Shown here piece after piece: positions 47,201-56,877 of a stretch of 64,000 nucleotides of DNA. A program made the position numbers and the translations under genes. The notes beneath the pieces are model-generated. The model had not been told where the DNA came from and searched no databases. It worked only from the letters and a program-made list of their open reading frames with translations. Positions within the stretch are counted from its first letter, which is position 1. Every line of letters begins with the position of its first letter. Source of the DNA: Pseudomonadota bacterium (lineage in GTDB: Bacteria > Pseudomonadota > Gammaproteobacteria > Pseudomonadales > Moraxellaceae). Location: positions 26,283-90,282 of the forward strand of contig JAJXWR010000001.1 in assembly GCA_021781515.1 (NCBI GenBank), given 5' to 3'.

Positions 47201-47237
47201 CCCACCATACTTTAGTCTGAGACTGAAGTCTGGTGGG
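47201..47237 (+). terminator. Long stem-loop between convergent genes
   Basis: Arms 47201-47217 and 47221-47237 pair at 16 of 17 positions (one wobble, one mismatch) around a TGA loop, framed by CCCACCA and TGGTGGG. It lies between the convergent reductase and aminotransferase genes, so a bidirectional terminator is likely, though no T-run is present. Confidence 0.6.
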
Positions 47238-47312
47238 CTCTGGCAAGTCTTTCGTTGGTATTCGTTCTGCGGAACTAGAAGTTCCGCTTCATGATGCACA
47301 ATTCACGACAAA

Positions 47313-48494
47313 TCAGGACAGCGACTTACGTAGCCGTTCAAGGGCCTGCTGCAGGATGGCGTTAGAAGTGGCATAGGAAATCCGCATATGTCCGTCCAGA
47401 CCGAAAGCAGATCCAGGAACGACCGCAATACCGGCTTCATTGAGCAGGTATTCTGAAAATTTGAGGTCGTTCTCCAGCTTCAGTGAATCAATGGCTCCCT
47501 GAACATTTGCAAAGGCGTAAAAAGCCCCATCGGCTTTCGAGCAACTGATTCCTGGAATGTGGTTCAGTGCTTCCACCACAAAATCGTGACGCTCCTTAAA
47601 CGCTTGCACCATGGGCAGCAGGACGTCCTGAGGACCGTTCAGGGCCGCTTCGGCAGCCACCTGGGAGATGGATGTGGGATTGGAAGTGGATTGGGACTGG
47701 ACGTTTTTCATGGCATTGATTAAGGGTTTCGGTCCGGCACAATAGCCAATCCGCCAGCCCGTCATGGCATAGGCTTTAGAAACGCCATTGAGGACAATGC
47801 TCCGGTCGTACAGATCAGGAGCGACCGTTACGATATTTTCAAATTTTTCGGCACTCCAGATAATATGTTCGTACATGTCATCGGTGGCAATCAATACCTG
47901 TGGGTGTTTGCGCAGTACATTCGCCAGTTGTAAAAGTTCCTCGCGGCTGTAGACCATTCCGGTGGGGTTGGAAGGGGAGTTGAGCACCAGCAGACGTGTT
48001 TTTGGAGTAATGGCCGCTTCCAGCTGGCTGGCGGTCATTTTATACTGTTGTTCCTGCGGACAGATGACTGGCACCGGAACACCATCGGCAATCAGCACCA
48101 TGTCGGGATAAGAGACCCAGTACGGTGCAGGAATAATGACTTCATCACCCGGATTAAGCAGCGCCAGAGCGAGGTTGAAGAAACTTTGTTTGCCACCACA
48201 GGACACCAGAATTTGCGCCGGGTCATAATCCAGTCCTTGGTCGCGTTTGAATTTGGCAATAATCGCTTTTTTCAGGCTGGGCGTCCCATCTACTGCTGTA
48301 TAGCGGGTAAACCCTTGATGAATCGCCTGGATGGCTGCTGTTTTGATATGTTCAGGGGTTTCAAAGTCCGGTTCACCAGCACCAAGACCAATGATATCCT
48401 TGCCAGCAGCTTTTAGTTCCGCCGCACGGTTGGTCACTGCCAGTGTGGGAGAGGGTTTGATGGCCTGTACACGTCGGGAAAGAATAATACTCAC
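47313..48494 (-). CDS. Class I aminotransferase, aspartate aminotransferase type
   Basis: PLP-dependent transamination of aspartate/glutamate; relatives also use prephenate. The GTG at 48494 with GAGG eight bases upstream gives 393 residues starting MSIILSRRVQAIKPSPTLAV-like. It shows GLGAGEPDFETPEHI, LNSPSNPTGMVYSREEL, the PLP-lysine motif NGVSKAYAMTGWRIGY and AFGLDGHMRISYA with the substrate Arg. This is the I-gamma/I-beta bacterial AspAT group. The frame is open to 48548. Confidence 0.9.
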   Translation of the reverse strand: MSIILSRRVQAIKPSPTLAVTNRAAELKAAGKDIIGLGAGEPDFETPEHIKTAAIQAIHQGFTRYTAVDGTPSLKKAIIAKFKRDQGLDYDPAQILVSCGGKQSFFNLALALLNPGDEVIIPAPYWVSYPDMVLIADGVPVPVICPQEQQYKMTASQLEAAITPKTRLLVLNSPSNPTGMVYSREELLQLANVLRKHPQVLIATDDMYEHIIWSAEKFENIVTVAPDLYDRSIVLNGVSKAYAMTGWRIGYCAGPKPLINAMKNVQSQSTSNPTSISQVAAEAALNGPQDVLLPMVQAFKERHDFVVEALNHIPGISCSKADGAFYAFANVQGAIDSLKLENDLKFSEYLLNEAGIAVVPGSAFGLDGHMRISYATSNAILQQALERLRKSLS

Positions 48495-48659
48495 AGCAGT
48501 TACCTCGCTCAGAAGCGTTGAAGAGGGGGACGAAAGTGGTCTGGCCAACCGGCAAACGCAATCTGATCGTTATGCGCAGCAACGTTTAGCACGCAATTAT
48601 GATATACCCTGACCGAATAGATGTCACTAATTGCGTAGTCGAATCAGGAGAGGCGGTGG

Positions 48660-50660
48660 ATGAAAGATTTTTTTCAGTTACATAGTCACTATGCGCTGGC
48701 TGGCGATCAGCCGCAAGCAGTGCGTCGATTGCTGGAGGGCTTGCATGCAGGGATGCGGCATCAGACCTTGCTGGGAGTAACGGGGTCAGGCAAGACCTTT
48801 ACGATGGCCAATGTCATTGCGGCAATGCAACGCCCGACCTTGGTCATGGCGCACAATAAAACGCTGGCAGCACAGTTGTATGGAGAACTACGCAGTTTTT
48901 TTCCGGACAATGCCGTCGAGTATTTCGTGTCTTACTACGATTATTATCAACCAGAGGCCTATGTACCGTCTTCGGACACATATATTGAAAAAGATGCGTC
49001 GGTCAATGCGCATATTGAACAGATGCGGCTGTCAGCGACCCGGGCCCTGCTGGAACGGCGCGATGCAATAATTGTGGCGACGGTGTCTGCCATCTACGGC
49101 CTTGGGGATCCTGAGGCGTATCTGAAAATGTTACTCCACATTTCCCGGGGTGATCGGATGGATCATCGAGCTATTCTTCGTCGGCTGGCGGAAATGCAGT
49201 ACACCCGCAATGATGTGGATCTGGTGCGTGGCTCCTATCGGGTACGCGGCGATGTCATTGATGTATTTCCGGCGGATTCTGAGGCAGAAGCGGTCAGGTT
49301 GGAACTGTTTGATGAGGAAGTGGAATCGATTCGCTGGTTTGATCCGTTGACAGGAAAAGTGCTACGTTCCATGCCACGGGTAACGTTATATCCGAAATCG
49401 CATTACGTGACACCGGCGGAGCGGATTCATAAGGCGATTCCCCAAATCCAGGACGAATTGAAGGCACGGCTGGCGTATTTCAGGGGCCTCGATAAACGGG
49501 TTGAAGAACAGCGCCTGGAACAGCGAACCTGTTTTGATATTGAGATGTTGCAACAGTTGGGTTATTGCACCGGTATCGAGAATTATTCACGGTTTTTATC
49601 GGGGCGTTTACCGGGTGAGCCGCCGCCGACTTTGTTTGACTATGTGCCTCCGGATGCGCTGTTGTTTCTGGATGAATCACATGTAACGGTGCCGCAGATC
49701 GGAGCGATGTATAAAGGCGATCGTTCCCGCAAGGAAAATCTGGTTAATTTTGGTTTTCGCCTACCTTCGGCGCTGGATAACCGACCCATGCAATTTCAGG
49801 AATGGGAGAAAATTGCGCCACAGTGCATTTTTGTTTCTGCCACCCCAGGGAGTTATGAAGCAGAGCATGCCTTACAGGTTGTTGAACAGGTGGTACGGCC
49901 CACTGGATTGCTGGATCCTTTAGTAGAAGTTCGTCCGGCATCGACACAGGTTGATGATCTGCTCGGAGAAATTCGCAACAGTGTGGCACTCCAGGAACGG
50001 GTGCTGGTGACGACGCTGACGAAACGACTGGCCGAGCATCTGACGGAATTTCTTCTGGAACAGGGGGTTAAGGCGCGCTATCTGCATTCAGACATAGAAA
50101 CGGTTGAACGCGTTGAAATTATCCGGGATTTGCGTATGGGCGTGCTGGATGTTCTAGTGGGAATCAACCTGCTGCGAGAAGGGCTGGATATGCCGGAAGT
50201 GGCGCTGGTCGCCATTCTGGATGCGGATAAGGAAGGATTCCTGCGCTCGGAACGGTCGCTGGTTCAAACCATGGGCCGGGCAGCGCGACATTTGCACGGA
50301 CGAGCTATCCTGTATGCGGACAAGGTGACCGGTTCGATGCAGCGAGCCATGGATGAAACCCATCGACGCCGCCTTATACAACAGTCCTTTAATGAAACAC
50401 ACGGTATTGTGCCGCAGGGAGTGCATCGGCCGATACTGGATATTCTGGAGGGGGCTGTCCGGAATGCCCCGGATGCTGTAGCCGTTCCGCTAAACGAAGC
50501 GACAGAAAATTCTGGGTGTTACGATCCCTTGCAGGCGCTACAGCAAATCCGGGTACTGGAGGCACAAATGCTGGATAAAGCCAGAGCACTGGAGTTTGAG
50601 GCAGCGGCGCAGTTGCGTGATAAAATCCGTATATTGAAGGAAAAGGCCTTTATCAGCTGA
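48660..50660 (+). CDS. uvrB: Excinuclease ABC subunit B
   Basis: DNA-damage recognition and helicase-like subunit of nucleotide excision repair. The 666 residues show Walker [17 protein letters not shown] (about 40-55), the [21 protein letters not shown] beta-hairpin region, [14 protein letters not shown], helicase motifs V and VI ([23 protein letters not shown]) and a C-terminal UVR domain for UvrC contact ([20 protein letters not shown]). AGGAG/GGCGG lies just before the ATG. Confidence 0.97.
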   Translation: MKDFFQLHSHYALAGDQPQAVRRLLEGLHAGMRHQTLLGVTGSGKTFTMANVIAAMQRPTLVMAHNKTLAAQLYGELRSFFPDNAVEYFVSYYDYYQPEAYVPSSDTYIEKDASVNAHIEQMRLSATRALLERRDAIIVATVSAIYGLGDPEAYLKMLLHISRGDRMDHRAILRRLAEMQYTRNDVDLVRGSYRVRGDVIDVFPADSEAEAVRLELFDEEVESIRWFDPLTGKVLRSMPRVTLYPKSHYVTPAERIHKAIPQIQDELKARLAYFRGLDKRVEEQRLEQRTCFDIEMLQQLGYCTGIENYSRFLSGRLPGEPPPTLFDYVPPDALLFLDESHVTVPQIGAMYKGDRSRKENLVNFGFRLPSALDNRPMQFQEWEKIAPQCIFVSATPGSYEAEHALQVVEQVVRPTGLLDPLVEVRPASTQVDDLLGEIRNSVALQERVLVTTLTKRLAEHLTEFLLEQGVKARYLHSDIETVERVEIIRDLRMGVLDVLVGINLLREGLDMPEVALVAILDADKEGFLRSERSLVQTMGRAARHLHGRAILYADKVTGSMQRAMDETHRRRLIQQSFNETHGIVPQGVHRPILDILEGAVRNAPDAVAVPLNEATENSGCYDPLQALQQIRVLEAQMLDKARALEFEAAAQLRDKIRILKEKAFIS

Positions 50661-50786
50661 GGGGGTGCGGGGTTGAGTGATAGCCCGGTTGAATGATGCT
50701 GCAGGTAATTCGTGTTTTTTTGCAGGGTTGGGCGCATAATATACAGGATGTTTTTTCGGTGCAGCTTCAGTGCAGGTTGGTGTCCA

Positions 50787-52268
50787 ATGCAGACAGTACG
50801 TACCCGGATAGCCCCCTCTCCCACGGGTGATCCTCATGTGGGAACCGCATATATTGCGCTTTTTAATTTGTGTTTTGCCCGTCAGCATGGCGGTCAGTTT
50901 ATCCTGCGGATCGAAGATACCGATCAGGTACGTTCGACGGCGGCCTCAGAACAGCAGATTTTGCAGGCATTGCGCTGGGCGGGACTGGAATGGGATGAGG
51001 GGCCGGATGTTGGCGGTCCTTATGGGCCATACCGACAGAGCGAACGTAGCGCAATCTATCGGCAGTACACGCAGGAGTTGATTGAGCGTGGCCACGCATT
51101 TCACTGTTTCTGTAGCGCTGAACGGCTGGATCAGTTGCGTAATGAGCAAATGATGTTGGGGCAAAATCCGGGCTATGACGGTTATTGTCTGCAACTGTCG
51201 CAACAGGAAGTATCGGAACGTCTGGCATCGGCTCAACCGCATGTCGTGCGCCTCAAAGTGCCGGTGGATGGTACTTGTGTAATTGATGATCTGTTGCGCG
51301 GGCGCATAGAAATCCCTTGGTCGCAGGTGGATATGCAGGTGTTGATGAAAGCAGACGGGCTACCGACGTATCATCTGGCCAATGTGGTGGATGATCATCT
51401 GATGCAGATCACGCATGTTTTGCGTGGGGAAGAATGGATTAGCTCCGCCCCCAAACATCAACTGATCTATCAGTACCTGGGCTGGAATATGCCGATGCTG
51501 TGTCATATGCCACTGTTACGCAATCCCGATAAAAGTAAATTATCCAAACGTAAAAATCCGACGTCCATTTTGTATTACCAAAGTATGGGGTATTTGCCGC
51601 AGGCGATGTTGAATTACCTGGGACGGATGGGCTGGTCCATGCCGGATGAACGTGAAAAATTCACGTTACAGGAAATGATTGATGCCTTTGATCTGTCGCG
51701 GGTGTCGCTGGGAGGGCCTGTATTTGATGTGGAAAAGCTGGATTGGCTGAATGCCTTGTGGTTGCGTGAAATGTCGCCGTCGGCGTTAATGCAGGCCTTT
51801 GTGGAGTGGAAAATGCACACAGCGTATGTGGCGCGTGTGTTGTCGCAAATACAGCCGCGTATCCAGCGTCTGTCCGATGCGGCAGATTGGGCAGCTTTCT
51901 TTTTTAGTGGACAAGTTGCTGTTCGTCCCGATAGTTTTTTGCATAAACGCCTGACGGAAACGCAGGTGCGGCAAATTTTGCAATGGATGTTGTGGGCGGC
52001 TGAACAAATCCAACCGTGGGATAGTGCGGCGGTGGAGCGGATTTGTGGTGCAGGGGCACAGGCGCTGGAGTTGAAATTACGTGACTTTATGGCACCGGTG
52101 TTTGTGGCTGTTTCGGGTAAAACATCGAGTACGCCGGTAATGGAAGCCATGGTGATTCTGGGGGCAGATCTGGTGCGGGCGCGTTTGCGTCACGCATTGC
52201 AGGTACTGGGAGGGATGGATGCGCCTGGAATGGCGACGTTACAGAAGTTATGGCAGCCGCATTCCTGA
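50787..52268 (+). CDS. gltX: Glutamyl-tRNA synthetase
   Basis: Charges tRNA-Glu. I start at ATG 50787 ([19 protein letters not shown]); the frame is open to 50712 but the upstream part is not conserved. The 493 residues have the HIGH-type motif [11 protein letters not shown], the [14 protein letters not shown] zinc-region segment, [10 protein letters not shown], and the KMSKS-type loop KLSKRK. The C-terminal anticodon-binding domain follows. Notably it sits just upstream of a tRNA-Glu gene. Confidence 0.96.
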   Translation: MQTVRTRIAPSPTGDPHVGTAYIALFNLCFARQHGGQFILRIEDTDQVRSTAASEQQILQALRWAGLEWDEGPDVGGPYGPYRQSERSAIYRQYTQELIERGHAFHCFCSAERLDQLRNEQMMLGQNPGYDGYCLQLSQQEVSERLASAQPHVVRLKVPVDGTCVIDDLLRGRIEIPWSQVDMQVLMKADGLPTYHLANVVDDHLMQITHVLRGEEWISSAPKHQLIYQYLGWNMPMLCHMPLLRNPDKSKLSKRKNPTSILYYQSMGYLPQAMLNYLGRMGWSMPDEREKFTLQEMIDAFDLSRVSLGGPVFDVEKLDWLNALWLREMSPSALMQAFVEWKMHTAYVARVLSQIQPRIQRLSDAADWAAFFFSGQVAVRPDSFLHKRLTETQVRQILQWMLWAAEQIQPWDSAAVERICGAGAQALELKLRDFMAPVFVAVSGKTSSTPVMEAMVILGADLVRARLRHALQVLGGMDAPGMATLQKLWQPHS

Positions 52269-52298
52269 ATAGATGACCTGAAAATAGACGACCTGAAA
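52269..52298 (+). repeat. 15-bp tandem duplication directly after gltX
   Basis: ATAGATGACCTGAAA and ATAGACGACCTGAAA are adjacent (52269-52283, 52284-52298) with one difference. The first copy starts at the base following the gltX stop codon. Confidence 0.85.
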
Positions 52299-52322
52299 CC
52301 CAGTTTTTTGCAGCAAAGGGAG

Positions 52323-52351
52323 TTGACAAGTAACGGCGCTCTGCATAAAAT
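52323..52351 (+). promoter_or_regulatory. Strong sigma-70 promoter for the tRNA pair
   Basis: A perfect TTGACA (52323-52328), 17-base spacer and TAAAAT (52346-52351), followed by the GC-rich discriminator GCGCCCC. This discriminator is the mark of stringently controlled stable-RNA promoters. The transcript would begin near 52358 and cover tRNA-Ala and tRNA-Glu. Confidence 0.88.
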
Positions 52352-52390
52352 GCGCCCCTCAACGATGATTGGCTCAGGTCGTCATTGAAG

Positions 52391-52466
<76 letters not shown>

Positions 52467-52580
52467 CGTGTGGTTGCAATCTTGAGACTATCTTGATGCA
52501 AAACAGCACGTCAGGATGTTTGAACAGTAATCGATTGTGGTTTTACTGTTCACCTGGAACCTGAGCAAGAAGTAACTGTT

Positions 52581-52656
52581 GTCCCCATCGTCTAGAGGCC
52601 TAGGACATCGCCCTTTCACGGCGGTAACCGGGGTTCGAATCCCCGTGGGGACGCCA
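52581..52656 (+). tRNA. tRNA-Glu (anticodon TTC)
   Basis: 76 bases with encoded CCA. Acceptor stem GTCCCCA pairs with TGGGGAC, the D-loop region is TCGTCTAGAGGCCTAGGACA, the anticodon loop CTTTCAC holds TTC at 52615-52617, and the T-arm has GGGTTCGAATCCC. It lies 114 bases after tRNA-Ala and probably shares its promoter. Confidence 0.97.
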
Positions 52657-53249
52657 TTTTTCTGTGGTTTGTAGCTTGCGTAGTGCGGTTGCAGTAAAAC
52701 CACTGTCAGTGTATGGTCGGGTGTTGCCACCTGTCAGGATATTCAGGTCTATCCTCTGGTGTTCTCTTGCGCATCCTGCTGGGGCAGGTGCCTTACTTTG
52801 CAAATCAGTCGAGTTTGCAACCAGGGGGATGAATTTCTCTCCGTCCCTGATTGATCCCCTCTTTCTTTGTCGCTTTCCAGAAAAAAATTAAGTGCTCTTC
52901 GGATAAGATTCTTTTGGGCTTAAATTGCTTTTGGTAGATTGCTCTGACACTCCCCATGGCTAAAGCCAGGGGGTTCTCTGTTTATTTTGGGGCATAGGAT
53001 ATTACTCCTACTCAGACCAAGCAGAGAACTTTTGACGCCAACTGCTCCTGAGCAGGAAACTTCGGTACCCCTGGTCAGCAAACCCTAAACAGGGCAGCGT
53101 TATTCTGGTGATTCTACTTACTGAATGTATTGGCAATTGATTTATTGGTGCTGAAACTATCACGCATTTCCCTAGGGTAAAAATGGTATTGCGTCCAGAA
53201 CTGGCTATAATCAGCTCATTCACCACCATGGCAGTAAACGGGCTGATCT
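52657..53249. other. Accessory intergenic stretch after the tRNA genes
   Basis: 593 bases with no gene I can support, containing the IS200/IS605-like hairpin at 52952. A TATAAT at 53206-53211 is a likely -10 for the downstream operon. Location next to tRNA genes is typical for past insertions, but no integrase or attachment-site duplication is visible. Confidence 0.5.
52952..52973 (+). repeat. IS200/IS605-like end hairpin, copy 2
   Basis: CCCC-A-TGGC-TAAA-GCCA-G-GGGG is a near-perfect stem-loop sharing its first 17 bases with the copy at 25504. Such structures form the ends recognised by IS200/IS605 transposases. No transposase is adjacent; tnpB and iscB relics lie about 5 kb downstream. Confidence 0.5.
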
Positions 53250-54665
53250 ATGGCATTTCAAAATATAACGCAGGAAGCGATGGTGGTTTTCTGGGGCGAA
53301 CAGCAGATTGAGAAAGTGCTGCTGTGGCCGGATTTTCAGGCGTGTCTGGATAATTATGTTCCCCTTTCGCAATGGTCTGATCAAAAACGCCGGGCGGCCT
53401 ATGTAACGCTAGATGCTGACGCTCATCTGCGTCTGGTGGTGTTTTTTAATATCGCTTTTGACCGACAGGGTTTTATTGAACGTAAATGGAATCTGCCTTT
53501 ATTGCATATGGGTGAAATTGCTGGGCCCGGGCCGGATTTGGGGCAGGGGCCGATCCGTCTGGTCTGTCGTAGTCAATGTCCCATTTCCTGGCATACGGCG
53601 CAACTGTGGGATCCGTTGTTAAGTCAGGGGATTGATGAATTTGTTCAGATTCATGCAGCGGTGCTGACGCAGTTGCGTCGCTTGGGCTGGAAACCAGGCA
53701 GTGTAGCTTCTGCGGGAGCAGCGACTGGAAATGTCGCTGGGAAACGCCAGGTTGCAGGAGAGACCGAACTGCCGCCGCAAACCGCTGCTGCGGCGTTGGT
53801 ACAACAGGAGGCGCTTAACCGTAAACTGGAGCAGATGGAGCTACAGTTCAAGGTCAAAGAACGGGAGACGCATGAGCTACGGGTGCGTGAACAGTTTGAA
53901 CATGAACAATCCCTGGCGATTCTGAATGCTCAGCGCACCAAGTTGCTGGGGCAGTGCAAGTGGTTGCAGCAGCAGAATGAAGCCGTGCGTGAGCAGATGT
54001 CCGTGTTGCAGATGCAGATCAGTCATTACCAGGAAATGGAAGTACGTTCGGGGCATCAGCAGGAGGCCATTGAAGAGCGGCATCGGCAACGGGTGGCTGA
54101 ACTGGAAAAAAACACGCAGGCGCAATTAGCGTTGCAGCAACAGGCGTTCGCAGCGCAACTGGAGATGGAACGGGCGCGGAACCGGGAACAAGAGGCGGTC
54201 AATCAGGAACGACTGCATGCCTTACAGGGACAACTGCAAGGCAAAGAGGAAAAAATTCATGAGTTGAATACCCGCACGCAGCAGTTGAGTGAGCATTCTG
54301 CCGAGCAGTTTTTACTGCGATTGCGGGATGTTGGTATGAACTTTCTGGTATTCCATCCGGGAGCCGGGCATCTTTCGGTTCCTGTTGAAGAATTGCCTGC
54401 CTACGTGGATAATCCGGTGGCTTATGCAGCACGCAAGTGTTACGTGGATACGGATCGGTATCTGGCGTGGTTGAAGCACTATCAGGAACCTCGCTGTATG
54501 GCGGCGCTGCCTGATGGAACAGTTTGTGGTGTTCGAATTATCCGCATTGATAGCCCGACACGGTTTGCCCCCGGAGAATCTGACCGTTGTTCCCGGCATC
54601 CCAGTGATCGAAGTATTGATGCGGTGTTGCAATTTAGGCCCATTGATCCCCCTGGGAGGTCTTGA
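53250..54665 (+). CDS. Coiled-coil protein of unknown function, first gene of the nadK operon
   Basis: The 471-residue product has a globular N-terminal domain (about 1-150, aromatic-rich, WPDFQACLDNYVPLSQW), a Gly/Ala linker, a long Glu/Gln/Arg-rich coiled coil (about 180-355, NRKLEQMELQFKVKERETHE onward) and a globular C-terminal domain with MNFLVFHPGAGHLSVP and two conserved-looking Cys (PRCMAALPDGTVCG). I do not know the family; related coiled-coil hypotheticals exist in marine gammaproteobacteria. Its stop codon directly abuts the next start. Confidence 0.75.
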   Translation: MAFQNITQEAMVVFWGEQQIEKVLLWPDFQACLDNYVPLSQWSDQKRRAAYVTLDADAHLRLVVFFNIAFDRQGFIERKWNLPLLHMGEIAGPGPDLGQGPIRLVCRSQCPISWHTAQLWDPLLSQGIDEFVQIHAAVLTQLRRLGWKPGSVASAGAATGNVAGKRQVAGETELPPQTAAAALVQQEALNRKLEQMELQFKVKERETHELRVREQFEHEQSLAILNAQRTKLLGQCKWLQQQNEAVREQMSVLQMQISHYQEMEVRSGHQQEAIEERHRQRVAELEKNTQAQLALQQQAFAAQLEMERARNREQEAVNQERLHALQGQLQGKEEKIHELNTRTQQLSEHSAEQFLLRLRDVGMNFLVFHPGAGHLSVPVEELPAYVDNPVAYAARKCYVDTDRYLAWLKHYQEPRCMAALPDGTVCGVRIIRIDSPTRFAPGESDRCSRHPSDRSIDAVLQFRPIDPPGRS

Positions 54666-55799
54666 GTGAATATACCCGGTGTACGTCGAGAGTTACTGGA
54701 AACTTTTGTACCGCTCAATACCTTGCCAGAAGAGCGTCTGGACTATTTGTTGCGTGATGTCAGTATTGTCACCTTGTTGCCCGAACAAACTTTGCCCATG
54801 CGGGTGGATGACAGTGACAAAACGGTCTATCTCTTGAGTGGGATTCTGGAATTTCATGATGGCGCAGAAGATGAAATGGCGGGATCGGCTAAAAATCCGC
54901 GACCGGTACGGCCTGTCCGGCAGTTATCTGCCGGAGAAACACAGAGTTGGTATCCGGTGGCTGCTTCGAACTCCTGTCGGGTAGTGGCGAGGACGACCGT
55001 CAATTGCATCATGATAGATAAAGACCGTTTAGATCGGGTATTGTCCTGGGAGCAAACGGCACGTTATTTTGAAGCGGATCTGGCGTTTGAACTGGGTCTT
55101 GAAGACAGTCGCTGGCTGAGAAAACTCTTAAAAGCACCGATGTTTTACCATATGCCGGCGGTTAATATCCGTGCCATGTTCCAGAAGATGATTCCGGTGC
55201 GCGTGGTGGCTGGCGAGGCGGTTGTGCGTTTGGGAGGGGAAGCCGATGCCTGTTATTTTATTCGTCAGGGGCAGGCCTTGGTGAACGTGCCACCGGTCAA
55301 TGTGCTGGAGGATCCAGGACTGGAAATTTGTGTGGCAGTGCTTGGGCCGGGGCAGTATTTTGGGGAAGAGGGTTTACTCTACTCGGGAAAACGTAATGCG
55401 ACTGTACGTATGGCGACCGATGGAGAATTATTGCGTCTGGAACGTGTGGATTTTGATGCATTGATAAAGGCACCGGTGGTGTCGATGGTGACGGCTGCGG
55501 AGGTCGTGCAGCGAGGAATGACAGACTGGTTGTGTCTGGATGTTCGCTTGGCAGAAGAATGTCAGAACGGGATGTTGCCTGGAGCGATCAATATTCCTTT
55601 ACAGAGTTTACGCTCAAGAATGGCTTTACTGGAAAAGCCGCGTCGCTACCTGATTTATTGTGATACCGGGAGGCGCAGTAGTGCAGCGGCATTCTTGCTC
55701 AATGGGCACGGGTTTCTTTGTGATGTGCTGGAAGGCGGTATACAGGGAGTGAGCGAAGCTCAGTGGCAACAACTGCTGCACCCCGGGACTGTAGCATGA
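54666..55799 (+). CDS. Cyclic-nucleotide-binding and rhodanese two-domain protein
   Basis: The 377 residues start with GTG directly after the preceding stop. Two cNMP-binding-like jelly-roll domains can be traced: a diverged one (about 25-145) and a clearer one (about 155-270; PVRVVAGEAVVRLGGEADACYFIRQG, GPGQYFGEEGLLYSGKRNATV). A rhodanese domain follows (about 280-377) with Cys332 in the loop CDTGRRS. The first residue set (GxYFGEEGLL, R-N-A-T-V) retains the phosphate-binding pattern. The stop overlaps the nadK start (ATGA). Confidence 0.85.
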   Translation: MNIPGVRRELLETFVPLNTLPEERLDYLLRDVSIVTLLPEQTLPMRVDDSDKTVYLLSGILEFHDGAEDEMAGSAKNPRPVRPVRQLSAGETQSWYPVAASNSCRVVARTTVNCIMIDKDRLDRVLSWEQTARYFEADLAFELGLEDSRWLRKLLKAPMFYHMPAVNIRAMFQKMIPVRVVAGEAVVRLGGEADACYFIRQGQALVNVPPVNVLEDPGLEICVAVLGPGQYFGEEGLLYSGKRNATVRMATDGELLRLERVDFDALIKAPVVSMVTAAEVVQRGMTDWLCLDVRLAEECQNGMLPGAINIPLQSLRSRMALLEKPRRYLIYCDTGRRSSAAAFLLNGHGFLCDVLEGGIQGVSEAQWQQLLHPGTVA

Positions 55800-56674
55800 C
55801 CGGGGCTTTTCGGCATGTGGGTATCGTTGCCCGTCCGGGGCGGGATTCAGTGGTTACTACGTTGCAGGATTTACTGAAAATACTCCATGGGTTTTTGGTG
55901 CATGTGGTGCTTGAAGAAGAAACGGCTGATCTGATTGGCTATAGTGGTCAGAGAGCCAGTTTAGGGATGCTGGGTGAAATCACCGATATGGTCATGGTGG
56001 TGGGTGGTGATGGCAGTCTCTTGCGAGTGGCAAGGGCCATGGCCCGCTACCACTGTCCCGTGTTGGGAATTAACCGCGGTCGGCTGGGCTTTCTGACGGA
56101 CGTTGCTGCACAGGCGCTGCAGGAAGGCGTAGAGGCTGTTGTGTACGGGAATTACACCATTGAACTGCGTTTTTTGTTTGAATGTTTTATCAAATCGGAA
56201 GGTGATCAGATCCAGCAGGGGCTGGCTCTGAATGATGTGGTGCTCTACTCGGGTAAAACGCTGCACATGGTTGAGTTTGAATTGTTTATTGAGGGACACT
56301 TCGTCTATCGTCTGCACGCCGATGGCCTTATTGTGGCCACGCCAACGGGCTCAACGGCCTATGCGTTGTCTGGTGGGGGGCCGATATTGCATCCCCGTAT
56401 GGATGCCATGGTGCTGGTGCCCATGCACCCGCATTCACTCAACAGTCGACCGTTGGTTGTTGATGGGAACAGTGAAATCAAGATTCGCGTACTCTCCCGG
56501 GAATTTCAGCCGATGGTGAGCTGTGATGGTCAGGAGGGCCGAAGCCTGGCTGCGGGTGACTGGATTTATGTGCGAAAATATCCGCATAGATTACAGCTGT
56601 TACATCCGCCACAGCATGATTTTTATAAAACCTTGCGGACAAAAATGGGCTGGACGAACACGCAGCCATCCTGA
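55796..56674 (+). CDS. nadK: NAD kinase
   Basis: Phosphorylates NAD+ to NADP+. ATG 55796 overlaps the previous TGA, and the 292-residue product begins MTGAFRHVGIVARPGRDSV. It carries the diacylglycerol-kinase-fold motif GGDGSLLRVARAM, NRGRLGFLTD, HADGLIVATPTGSTAYALSGGGPI and LNSRPLVVDG, the full NadK signature set. Translational coupling with the cNMP/rhodanese gene is evident. Confidence 0.96.
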   Translation: MTGAFRHVGIVARPGRDSVVTTLQDLLKILHGFLVHVVLEEETADLIGYSGQRASLGMLGEITDMVMVVGGDGSLLRVARAMARYHCPVLGINRGRLGFLTDVAAQALQEGVEAVVYGNYTIELRFLFECFIKSEGDQIQQGLALNDVVLYSGKTLHMVEFELFIEGHFVYRLHADGLIVATPTGSTAYALSGGGPILHPRMDAMVLVPMHPHSLNSRPLVVDGNSEIKIRVLSREFQPMVSCDGQEGRSLAAGDWIYVRKYPHRLQLLHPPQHDFYKTLRTKMGWTNTQPS

Positions 56675-56877
56675 TGATTGACATAATACGTTGGTTGGGT
56701 TCTATTTCAATGACCTTTGCTTTGCCTGAGGGCCTACACCGCTCTGTGCTACAGCATCAAGACCGGTGCAACACAACAAACCGTCAACACCGACACCTTT
56801 GTGGATTCTACTCAATTTACTGGATAGTGCCAGAGTACTATAGTATCAAGTGGCTAACTTCTTATGTCTTTTTTGAT

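Noticed and set aside
46051-47208. 385-residue minus-strand frame antisense to the fatty acyl-CoA reductase
   Set aside because: The opposite strand encodes a clear two-domain enzyme; the antisense product is rich in His, Arg and Gln without any domain.
52664-52891. 75-residue plus-strand frame after tRNA-Glu
   Set aside because: No start signal or domain; starts within the tail of the tRNA region. Possibly a remnant of an insertion but not supportable as a gene.
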